Positions 1-6,290 of a stretch of DNA of 12,196 nt are shown here, in pieces (within the stretch, counting starts at the first letter, position 1; each line of letters begins with the position of its first letter). The DNA is taken from positions 1 through 12,196 of the forward strand of contig JAAYLF010000175.1 of NCBI GenBank assembly GCA_012522035.1. Reading direction: 5' to 3'. The notes under the pieces were generated by a model. The model was given only the letters and a program-made list of their open reading frames with translations, made no database searches and was not told where the DNA came from. Source of the stretch: Clostridiaceae bacterium (GTDB lineage Bacteria > Bacillota > Clostridia > UBA1212 > DUPL01). A program made the translations under genes and the position numbers.

Positions 1-57
1 GCAATAACCATTCATGAAGGCGAGTACTTTTTGTCATATGGTTTGCTGAAAAAATAA
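1..57 (+). CDS. Possible 3' end of an upstream gene (partial)
   Basis: Frame 1 is open from the first base to a TAA at 55-57 and reads AITIHEGEYFLSYGLLKK; the other two forward frames hit stops within the first 15 bases. An open frame of 18 codons is quite likely by chance, so this is weak evidence. The AT-rich inverted repeat right at its end and the promoter that follows fit a gene boundary here. I do not recognise the family from this short tail. Confidence 0.3.
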   Translation, partial: AITIHEGEYFLSYGLLKK

Positions 58-68
58 TTTTTTATCAG
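46..68 (+). terminator. AT-rich inverted repeat, possible weak terminator
   Basis: CTGAAAAAA (46-54) faces TTTTTATCAG-type sequence (60-68): the outer four base pairs CTGA/TCAG are perfect, one A-A mismatch follows, then four A-T pairs around a 5-base loop. It overlaps the stop codon of the possible upstream frame. The stem is A/T-rich and lacks a clear T tract after it, so termination is doubtful. Confidence 0.3.
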
Positions 69-76
69 TTAACATA

Positions 77-104
77 TTGACATCTTCAGAATAATATATA
101 TAAT
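77..104 (+). promoter_or_regulatory. Sigma-A promoter of the fab operon
   Basis: A perfect -35 box TTGACA (77-82) and a perfect -10 box TATAAT (99-104) are separated by 16 bases. Transcription should start near 110-112, about 30 bases before the regulator's ATG at 143. No other convincing promoter was seen between the genes down to accA, so this probably drives the whole operon. The -10 box overlaps the left arm of the palindrome at 100-124. Confidence 0.8.
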
Positions 105-124
105 TAGATAAACTAACTAATTAT
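100..124. promoter_or_regulatory. Palindromic candidate operator over the -10 box and start site
   Basis: Perfect 8-bp arms ATAATTAG (100-107) and CTAATTAT (117-124) flank a 9-base centre ATAAACTAA. The element covers most of the -10 box and the expected transcription start, the classic place for a repressor to block polymerase. The gene directly downstream encodes a FabT-like MarR dimer, so autoregulation and control of the operon are the natural inference. The inner TTAG-N9-CTAA spacing does not look like the streptococcal FabT box (TTTGA/TCAAA). AT-richness makes some palindromes likely by chance. Confidence 0.55.
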
Positions 125-142
125 TTTTAAGAAGTGAGAAAT

Positions 143-601
143 ATGGAACTGAACGAATTTTCAAAGAAACTAAACAATCTGCTAATTGACACCTACGATG
201 TTCTGCAACAGGTGGAGGAATGGAAGGTTAAGAAGAATACTCATTTGAATCTTACCATTAGCGAGCTTCATTTGTTGGAGGTCATCGGAAAATACGGAGA
301 CGAAGGAGCTTCCATCTCGGATATTGCAAATGACCTGTCCTTTACACTGCCTACAATAACTGTTGCAATAAACAAGTTGGTTAAGAAGGGATACGTTGTA
401 AAAAGAAAATCCGAGGAAGACAAGAGGATGGTATACGTAACACTAACCAAGATGGGAAAGAAGGTAGACAATGTACACAGATATATTCATCTCAAAATCA
501 CAAGAGAAATTGCAAAAGAATTGGAACCTGACGAGCAGGATGCTCTGGTAAGAGGATTAATGAAAATAAATAGCTTTTTTAGACAATACTTAAACAACTA
601 G
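143..601 (+). CDS. fabT: MarR-family regulator of fatty acid synthesis, FabT-like
   Basis: This 152-residue protein is a winged-helix MarR repressor. Residues ~35-105 show the fold: a helix with LTISELHLLEVIG, the recognition helix around SFTLPTITVAINKLVKKGYV, and the wing KRKSEEDKRMVYVTLTKMGKK. The ISELHLLEVIG and DKRMVYVTLT segments resemble streptococcal FabT, and the position at the head of the fab cluster is the FabT position. FabT is known to repress fab genes, helped by long-chain acyl-ACP; transfer of that mechanism to this protein is inference. ATG at 143 was chosen over an in-frame GTG at 134 because the purine-rich GAAGTGAG (131-138) then sits about 4 bases upstream as a weak ribosome binding site. 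fabH follows after 20 bases, and the promoter palindrome lies just upstream. Confidence 0.88.
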   Translation: MELNEFSKKLNNLLIDTYDVLQQVEEWKVKKNTHLNLTISELHLLEVIGKYGDEGASISDIANDLSFTLPTITVAINKLVKKGYVVKRKSEEDKRMVYVTLTKMGKKVDNVHRYIHLKITREIAKELEPDEQDALVRGLMKINSFFRQYLNN

Positions 602-621
602 ATAAATAAAGGAGAGAGGAA

Positions 622-1563
622 ATGAGCTTTAGAATTTTAGGAACAGGTTCCAGTGTGCCTAAGAAAATAGTTACGAATGATGACTTGTGTAAAATAGTGG
701 ATACCTCCGATGAGTGGATTACCACCAGGACTGGAATTAAAGCAAGACATATTACTGAGGATGAGACACCTTTGTCACTTTCATACGAAGCTGCGGTCAA
801 AGCGCTGGAGGATGCGAAAGTGGAGGCAAAGAAGTTGGATTTGATAATATGTGCAACACTCAGTGCTGAATATCAGTCCCCTTCTCTTGCATGTCTTGTT
901 CAAAAAGAAATAGGGGCCAGTTGTCCTGCAGTTGACATTAATGCCGCATGTACAGGATTCATATATGCTCTTGATATGGCGGACAGCTATTTTAAAAGCG
1001 GTAAATGCAAAAAGATACTGGTTGTGGCTTTTGATGCCTTGTCCAAGTACGTAAACTGGAAAGACAGATCTACCTGTGTTCTGTTTGGTGATGGATGCGG
1101 AGCTGTGGTACTGGGTGAAGGGAAAGGGTTTCTTCACTCCCAGATTCATGCCCAGGGGGATATGAGCTCTTTGGTTATTGGTGATATGGGAGACGGAAAA
1201 CCCTATATCCACATGATTGGCAAGGAAATTTACAAGTTTGCAGTAAACACGGGCAGCTCTGAAATACCTGATGCTATTGAAAAGGCAGGGCTTAAACAGG
1301 AAGATGTGGATCATGTAATACTTCATCAGGCAAACAGACGAATAATGGAAGCTGTTGCCGAAAGACTGGAGATTGAAAAAGAAAAATTTGCCATAAATAT
1401 TGAAGAGTATGGAAATACATGTTCTGCGAGCATACCTCTGACTTTGGACAAAATGAACAGAAGCAATTTGTTGAAGGATGGAGACATAATCGTTATGACC
1501 GCTTTTGGTGGCGGTTTGACATCGGGAACATGTGTAATCGAGTGGAACAAGGGGGAAATGTAA
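622..1563 (+). CDS. fabH: 3-oxoacyl-ACP synthase III (chain-initiating KAS III)
   Basis: FabH condenses an acyl-CoA primer with malonyl-ACP to start fatty acid chains in the cytoplasm. The 313-residue length is normal. The Cys-His-Asn triad is visible: Cys110 in DINAACTGF, His235 in ILHQANRRI and Asn265 in YGNTCSASIP. Other hallmarks are DEWITTRTGI near residue 30 and the C-terminal AFGGGLTSGT. A strong ribosome binding site AAAGGAGAGG (609-618) lies before ATG 622. Its stop codon TAA (1561-1563) directly abuts the GTG start of fabK. Whether it prefers acetyl-CoA or branched primers cannot be read from the sequence. In many relatives acpP follows fabH; here it does not. Confidence 0.97.
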   Translation: MSFRILGTGSSVPKKIVTNDDLCKIVDTSDEWITTRTGIKARHITEDETPLSLSYEAAVKALEDAKVEAKKLDLIICATLSAEYQSPSLACLVQKEIGASCPAVDINAACTGFIYALDMADSYFKSGKCKKILVVAFDALSKYVNWKDRSTCVLFGDGCGAVVLGEGKGFLHSQIHAQGDMSSLVIGDMGDGKPYIHMIGKEIYKFAVNTGSSEIPDAIEKAGLKQEDVDHVILHQANRRIMEAVAERLEIEKEKFAINIEEYGNTCSASIPLTLDKMNRSNLLKDGDIIVMTAFGGGLTSGTCVIEWNKGEM

Positions 1564-2511
1564 GTGATTAAAACACCATTATGTGAGCTGTTGAATATCA
1601 AGTATCCAATTATTCAGGGAGGAATGGCATGGGTTGCGGATGCAAACCTGGCAGCAGCTGTAAGCAATGCTGGCGGCCTTGGACTGATTGCTGCAATGAA
1701 CATGCCAAAAGAGGCTTTGAGGGAGGAAATAAGGAAGGCAAGGAAGCTAACCGACAAGCCTTTTGGAGTAAACATTATGCTCATGAGCCCATATGCTGAA
1801 GAAGTTGCAAAGGTTGTATGCGAGGAAAAAGTAGAGGTTGTAACTACCGGTGCGGGCAATCCAGCAAAATATATGGAGATGTGGAATGAAAACGGTATAA
1901 AAGTCATTCCTGTTGTGGCTTCTACAGCTCATGCAAAGAAAGTTGCAAGAAGTGGTGCTGTGGCAGTTATTGCTGAAGGGCATGAAGCCGGAGGCCATAT
2001 AGGAGAACTTACCACAATGGTTCTCATTCCACAAATATGTGATGCTGTGGATTTGCCTGTAATAGCCGCTGGTGGAATTGCTGATGGCAGAACCTTTGCA
2101 GCAGCAATCATGCTTGGAGCTGTTGGCGCCCAGGTGGGAACAAGGTTTTTGGTTGCCAAGGAATGCTGTATAAGTCAGGCATACAAGGACATGGTTGTAA
2201 AGGCAAAGGATATAGACACCATTGTAACGGGAAAAAGACTTGGGCATCCGGTAAGGTGTTTGAAGAGCCCGTTTTCAAGAACCTATGCCAAATGTGAGTA
2301 TGATGCTAATGTATCAAACGAGGAACTTGAAAAGCTTGGCTCTGGTGCATTGAGGCTTGCAGCTGTAGAAGGAGATACAAAAAATGGCTGCTTTATGGCA
2401 GGCCAGAGTGCGGCCTTGGTAAAGGAAGAACAGACTGCAAAGGAAATTATTGAAGATATAGTTTATGGTGCTGAAAAAGTTTTAAAGACCTCCGGAAGGT
2501 GGATTGTATGA
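1564..2511 (+). CDS. fabK: Enoyl-ACP reductase II (FMN-dependent)
   Basis: FabK reduces trans-2-enoyl-ACP in the last step of each elongation cycle, using FMN and NAD(P)H. The 315-residue TIM-barrel protein has the family signatures IIQGGMAWVA (~16-25), AEGHEAGGHIGELTT (~138-150, with the expected catalytic His145) and the phosphate-binding VIAAGGIADGR plus GAQVGTRFL. It resembles nitronate monooxygenases, but the GHEAGGHIG block and the fab context support FabK. Translation begins at GTG 1564, immediately after the fabH stop, with AAGGGGGA (1549-1556) seven bases upstream. The stop overlaps the fabD start as ATGA. No FabI is seen in the window; FabK enzymes are known to be insensitive to triclosan, so that is expected here. 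Confidence 0.95.
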   Translation: MIKTPLCELLNIKYPIIQGGMAWVADANLAAAVSNAGGLGLIAAMNMPKEALREEIRKARKLTDKPFGVNIMLMSPYAEEVAKVVCEEKVEVVTTGAGNPAKYMEMWNENGIKVIPVVASTAHAKKVARSGAVAVIAEGHEAGGHIGELTTMVLIPQICDAVDLPVIAAGGIADGRTFAAAIMLGAVGAQVGTRFLVAKECCISQAYKDMVVKAKDIDTIVTGKRLGHPVRCLKSPFSRTYAKCEYDANVSNEELEKLGSGALRLAAVEGDTKNGCFMAGQSAALVKEEQTAKEIIEDIVYGAEKVLKTSGRWIV

Positions 2512-3419
2512 CAGCATTTGTTTTTTCAGGACAGGGTGCACAGGTGCCTGGAATGGGCAGGGATTTGTATGAAAAATCTGAAAAGGCAAGAGAAGTGTTC
2601 GAGCTTGTGGAAAAAGTCATACCAGGAATAAAAAGACTGTGTTTCGAAAGTTCAAAGGAAGAACTTAATGAGACAGTAAACACACAGCCTTGCGTCTTCA
2701 CCGTTGATCTGGCAGCGGCTTATGCGGTAAAAGAGGCAGGGATCGAACCTGAATCTGTTGCAGGATTCTCCTTGGGAGAAATTGCAGCTCTTGCATTTGC
2801 AGAAGTTCTTGAATTTGAAGATGCCTGCAGACTGGTAAGCAAAAGGGCTGAACTTATGCACAAGGACGCTTTGGAAAAAAGGGGTTCAATGGCAGCGGTT
2901 TTGGGAATGGAAAAGGAAGAGGTTCTTTATGGCTTGAAAGGTTATGAAAGTATTGAAGCTGTAAATTTCAACTGTCCTGGACAGATTGTTGTTTCGGGTA
3001 GGGAAGATGAAATAGAAAGGTACATGGCGGACCTTAAAAAGAATGGAAAAAAGGCAAGAAAACTTAGTGTAAGTGGTGCTTTTCACAGCAGCTTTATGAA
3101 CAATGCATCAGATAAAATGGGTGAATACCTGAAGTCTTTTAATACGCAGAAACCAAAAATGGACGTTTATTCCAACCTGACAGCCCAGCCATATCCTGAC
3201 GATGAGAAAGGCATAAAGGAGAATATCAAAAAGCAGATAAACAATCCGGTTAGGTGGGAAGAGACAATAAGAAACATGATAAGTCGCGGGATAGATACGT
3301 TTATCGAAGTTGGAGAGGGAAAGGTCTTGTGCGGCTTGATAGGAAGAATTGACAGCAGCGTAAAAGTATTTTACTACACCGATATTTTAAACCAAGATGG
3401 AGGGAAATCAACATGTTGA
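2508..3419 (+). CDS. fabD: Malonyl-CoA:ACP transacylase
   Basis: FabD transfers malonyl from CoA to ACP, supplying the elongation substrate. From ATG 2508 the protein is 303 residues, a normal length. Seen motifs are FVFSGQGAQVPGMG at the N terminus, the nucleophile elbow GFSLGE with Ser88, Arg113 in SKRAELM, His193 in GAFHSSFM, and NNPVRWEETI near the C terminus. The residue before the nucleophile is Phe where E. coli has His (GHSLGE). ATG 2508 was chosen over an in-frame GTG at 2499 because GGAAGGTGG (2494-2502) ends five bases before it and it forms the classic 4-base ATGA overlap with fabK. Its own stop overlaps fabG by seven bases, so translation is probably coupled. Confidence 0.96.
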   Translation: MTAFVFSGQGAQVPGMGRDLYEKSEKAREVFELVEKVIPGIKRLCFESSKEELNETVNTQPCVFTVDLAAAYAVKEAGIEPESVAGFSLGEIAALAFAEVLEFEDACRLVSKRAELMHKDALEKRGSMAAVLGMEKEEVLYGLKGYESIEAVNFNCPGQIVVSGREDEIERYMADLKKNGKKARKLSVSGAFHSSFMNNASDKMGEYLKSFNTQKPKMDVYSNLTAQPYPDDEKGIKENIKKQINNPVRWEETIRNMISRGIDTFIEVGEGKVLCGLIGRIDSSVKVFYYTDILNQDGGKSTC

Positions 3420-4153
3420 AGGGCAAGGTATGCGTAATTACCGGCAGAACAAGAGGTATTGGCTACAGAATTGCCGAGAAAATGGCTGAGAATGGGGCAG
3501 ACATTGCCATCATAGGACGCAACTTTAATGAAGGTTTTGTTGACAACTTCAAAAAGGGTGTTGGAAGAGACGTAATGATACAGACATACAGGTGTGACGT
3601 TTCGAATTTTGAAGAAGTGAAACAAACAATGGATGAGATTATAAAGGATTTTGGGCACATAGATGTGCTTGTCAATAATGCAGGTATTGTAAAGGATAAG
3701 CTGATACTTTCCATGAAGGAAGAAGATTTTGATGATGTTTTGAATGTCAACCTGAAAGGGGCATTCAATACGATAAGGCATACTTTTTCCCACTTCGCCA
3801 AAAGAAGAACAGGCTCCATCATAAACATATCCAGTGTATCAGGACTTCTGGGAACAGCAGGGCAGGCAAACTATGCAAGTTCCAAGGCAGGACTTATAGG
3901 TTTGACAAAAACCGTTGCCAGAGAGCTGGCTCAAAGAGGAGTAACTTGCAATGCAATTGCACCTGGATTTATAGAAACGGACATGACAAACAACTTGTCC
4001 GACAAGCTCAAGGAAACATATATCGAGCAGATACCTATGAAAAAGTTTGGCAAGACTGATGATATTGCAAATCTTGCAGTATTTCTCGCATCTGATTCTG
4101 CAAGATACATTACAGGAGAAGTCATCAGGGTTGACGGCGGATTGTGTATGTAA
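3413..4153 (+). CDS. fabG: 3-oxoacyl-ACP reductase (NADPH)
   Basis: FabG reduces 3-ketoacyl-ACP to 3-hydroxyacyl-ACP. The 246-residue length is typical for a short-chain dehydrogenase. The fold is clear: cofactor loop TGRTRGIG (10-17), NNAG (88-91), Asn113 in VNLKG, Ser141 in NISSVSG, Tyr154 and Lys158 in the YxxxK motif, and APGFIETDMT (~183-192). The cofactor loop has Arg-Thr where most FabG proteins have Ala/Gly-Ser, but the glycines are intact. GGAGGGA (3399-3405) precedes ATG 3413 by seven bases. It overlaps the end of fabD and is followed by a 28-base gap to fabF. Confidence 0.96.
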   Translation: MLKGKVCVITGRTRGIGYRIAEKMAENGADIAIIGRNFNEGFVDNFKKGVGRDVMIQTYRCDVSNFEEVKQTMDEIIKDFGHIDVLVNNAGIVKDKLILSMKEEDFDDVLNVNLKGAFNTIRHTFSHFAKRRTGSIINISSVSGLLGTAGQANYASSKAGLIGLTKTVARELAQRGVTCNAIAPGFIETDMTNNLSDKLKETYIEQIPMKKFGKTDDIANLAVFLASDSARYITGEVIRVDGGLCM

Positions 4154-4181
4154 TGGTTCATATAAAGGGAGGAAGCAATAT

Positions 4182-5432
4182 ATGAGAAGAGTTGTTGTAA
4201 CCGGATTGGGAGTGGTTTCTCCTGTTGGAAGCAAAATAGATACGTTCTGGAGCAACATTGTAAACGGTAAAAATGGCATTGATTATATAACATATTTCGA
4301 CACTACGAACTTCAAGGTGAAAATTGCTGCGGAAGTTAAGGATTTTGACGCATCTGAATATTTTGAAAGAAGCGAAGCAAGAAAGATGGATCTTTTTTCC
4401 CAGTATGCAGTAGCCGCAGCGGATCAGGCAATCAAGGACAGCGGCCTTGAAGCTGACAAGGTTGATAGTACCAGGTTTGGTGTATATGTTGGTTCGGGTA
4501 TTGGAGGTATAAGGACCTTTTATGAAGAGACATTGAAACTTGCGCAAAATGGTCCGAGAAGAGTATCACCCTTCTTTGTGCCAATGATGATATCCAATAT
4601 GGCGTCGGCTTTGATTGCAATAAGATATGGAGCAAAAGGCCCCTGTCTTCCTGTTGTTACCGCGTGTGCAACGGGAACTCATGCAATAGGTGAAGCATAT
4701 AGAAACATCCTGCATGGCTACTCCGACATAATTATTGCAGGAGGTTCAGAGGCGGCTATTACCGAAGTAGCAATGGCTGGTTTCATAAACTGCATGGCTT
4801 TAAGTACAACGAATGATCCTAATTACAGCTCCATTCCTTTTGATAGGAACAGAAATGGTTTTGTAATGGGAGAGGGTGCTGGAATGCTTGTATTGGAAGA
4901 TTATGAGCATGCAGTAAAAAGAGGGGCAAAAATCTATGCAGAGGTAAAAGGATATGCAAATACCTGTGATGCTTACCACATAACCGCACCGGATCCTGAA
5001 ACGGAAATGCCTGCTCTTGCAATTAAGAGTGCTTCCGAGCAGTGCGGTATTGGAAGGGATGAATTGTCAAAAGTTTATGTGAATGCCCACGGAACAGGTA
5101 CACCTCTGAACGATAAATGCGAAACTGTGGCACTGAAAAAAGCATTTGGAGAAGGAGCATATGAACTTGGCATTAGTTCTACAAAGTCCATGACAGGACA
5201 TATGCTGGGTGCTGCAGGAGCGGTGGAGGCAATCGTTTCAGTACTTGCATTGAGGGATGGTGTTATTCCTCCGACAATAAATCTGTGGGAGAAGGATCCT
5301 GAGTGCGACCTTGACTATACGCCAAACCATTCGGTCAGGAAGGATTTGAAATATGCCCTGTCAACTTCTCTTGGTTTTGGCGGTCACAATGCATGCATAG
5401 CGTTTGAAAGGGTGGAAGATGATGAACATTAA
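4182..5432 (+). CDS. fabF: 3-oxoacyl-ACP synthase II (KAS II)
   Basis: FabF extends acyl-ACP by condensation with malonyl-ACP. The 416-residue protein carries the Cys-His-His triad: Cys162 in TACATGTHAIGEA, His303 in NAHGTGTPLND and His340 in TKSMTGHMLGAAG. GFGGHN near the C terminus is also typical. The start is ATG 4182, with AAAGGGAGGA (4164-4173) eight bases upstream and the sequence MRRVVVTGLGVVSPVG matching the family N terminus. An open frame extends upstream into fabG but is not part of the protein. The 3' end overlaps accB by about 11 bases. With no fabB seen, FabF is probably the only elongating synthase encoded here. Confidence 0.97.
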   Translation: MRRVVVTGLGVVSPVGSKIDTFWSNIVNGKNGIDYITYFDTTNFKVKIAAEVKDFDASEYFERSEARKMDLFSQYAVAAADQAIKDSGLEADKVDSTRFGVYVGSGIGGIRTFYEETLKLAQNGPRRVSPFFVPMMISNMASALIAIRYGAKGPCLPVVTACATGTHAIGEAYRNILHGYSDIIIAGGSEAAITEVAMAGFINCMALSTTNDPNYSSIPFDRNRNGFVMGEGAGMLVLEDYEHAVKRGAKIYAEVKGYANTCDAYHITAPDPETEMPALAIKSASEQCGIGRDELSKVYVNAHGTGTPLNDKCETVALKKAFGEGAYELGISSTKSMTGHMLGAAGAVEAIVSVLALRDGVIPPTINLWEKDPECDLDYTPNHSVRKDLKYALSTSLGFGGHNACIAFERVEDDEH

Positions 5433-5853
5433 TGATATCAAATGTTTGGCTGAAGTTATGAAGAAAAATGGCATATCAAAGCTTGAGTTTGAAGACGGTC
5501 AAATCAAGCTTCACCTTGAAAGGAATGTTGAATACGAAACTGCAACAAGCAGTGTGGAAGTCAGACGCGAAGAGTTTTTTGAGGTAGAGGAAAAAGAGTC
5601 TGAAGACAGAAACATTTCAGAGGTTAAGGCACCATTGGTTGGTGTGTTTTATGCAGCAAAGGCACCGGGAGAGCCTCCGTATGTTGAAGTTGGCGACAAG
5701 GTTTCCAAAGGTGATACGCTGTGTCTTATCGAAGCGATGAAGATAATGAATGAGATTCAATCGGATGTGGATGGCACCATAGAAGAAATATGTGTGACTA
5801 ATGGTCAGATTGTGGAATTTGGCCAGGTGCTTTTCAAAATCAGAAAGAATTAA
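5422..5853 (+). CDS. accB: Biotin carboxyl carrier protein of acetyl-CoA carboxylase
   Basis: AccB carries the biotin that shuttles CO2 from AccC to the AccD/AccA carboxyltransferase. The protein is 143 residues from ATG 5422. An N-terminal region MNINDIKCLAEVMKKN is followed by a short acidic linker (~40-66) and a C-terminal biotinyl domain. That domain has the canonical EAMKIMNE motif, with Lys107 as the biotinylated residue, and the flexible-thumb region around KAPGEPPYVEVGD. ATG 5422 is favoured over ATG 5419 and an upstream TTG at 5404 because AAAGGGTGG (5407-5415) gives about six bases of spacing. The start lies inside the last codons of fabF, so translation is likely coupled. fabZ begins 11 bases after its stop. 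Confidence 0.94.
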   Translation: MNINDIKCLAEVMKKNGISKLEFEDGQIKLHLERNVEYETATSSVEVRREEFFEVEEKESEDRNISEVKAPLVGVFYAAKAPGEPPYVEVGDKVSKGDTLCLIEAMKIMNEIQSDVDGTIEEICVTNGQIVEFGQVLFKIRKN

Positions 5854-5864
5854 GGAGAAGAAAT

Positions 5865-6275
5865 ATGAACAGGGAAGAGATAAAACAGATTATACCTCAC
5901 AGAGAGCCAATGCTTTTAGTAGATGAAGCGGAATTGATTGACGAAACATGTGCAAAAGGGAAATACACAGTAAGAGGTGACGAGTGGTTTCTTCAGGGGC
6001 ACTTTCCTGGCAATCCTGTTGTTCCTGGTGTAATACTCTGTGAAATCATGGCGCAGACCTGCAGCGTGATTCTTGCTGACAAGGTCAAAGGAAAAACTCC
6101 GTATTTTACCGGACTGAACAATGTCAAGTTCAGAAACCAGGTAAAACCTGGTGATGTGTTTGAAATTGAAGGAAGAATTACAAAAATGAGAGGAAATTTC
6201 TGTTTTGGAGAAGCAACAGGCAGTGTTGATGGCAGGATTTGTGTTTCGGCCGAGTTTTCTTTCGCAATTATATAG
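5865..6275 (+). CDS. fabZ: 3-hydroxyacyl-ACP dehydratase
   Basis: FabZ removes water from 3-hydroxyacyl-ACP to give trans-2-enoyl-ACP. The 136-residue hot-dog fold protein shows IIPHREPMLLVD (9-20), the active-site segment LQGHFPGNPVVPGVILCE with His46 and Glu60 at the normal 14-residue spacing, and NNVKFRNQVKPGD. AAGGAG (5852-5857) lies seven bases before ATG 5865, and it overlaps the accB stop codon. Its place between accB and accC is the standard Gram-positive arrangement. No FabM- or FabA-like isomerase is seen in the window, so any unsaturated fatty acids would need another route. Confidence 0.97.
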   Translation: MNREEIKQIIPHREPMLLVDEAELIDETCAKGKYTVRGDEWFLQGHFPGNPVVPGVILCEIMAQTCSVILADKVKGKTPYFTGLNNVKFRNQVKPGDVFEIEGRITKMRGNFCFGEATGSVDGRICVSAEFSFAII

Positions 6276-6290
6276 TAAAGAGGTTGGCAT

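Noticed and set aside
1564..2511. Nitronate monooxygenase instead of FabK
   Set aside because: The two families share the fold, but the GHEAGGHIG motif and the place between fabH and fabD favour FabK.
4047..4181. Upstream extension of fabF into fabG
   Set aside because: The FabF family N terminus (MRRVVVTGLG) starts at ATG 4182 with an excellent ribosome site; the extension reads fabG in the wrong frame.
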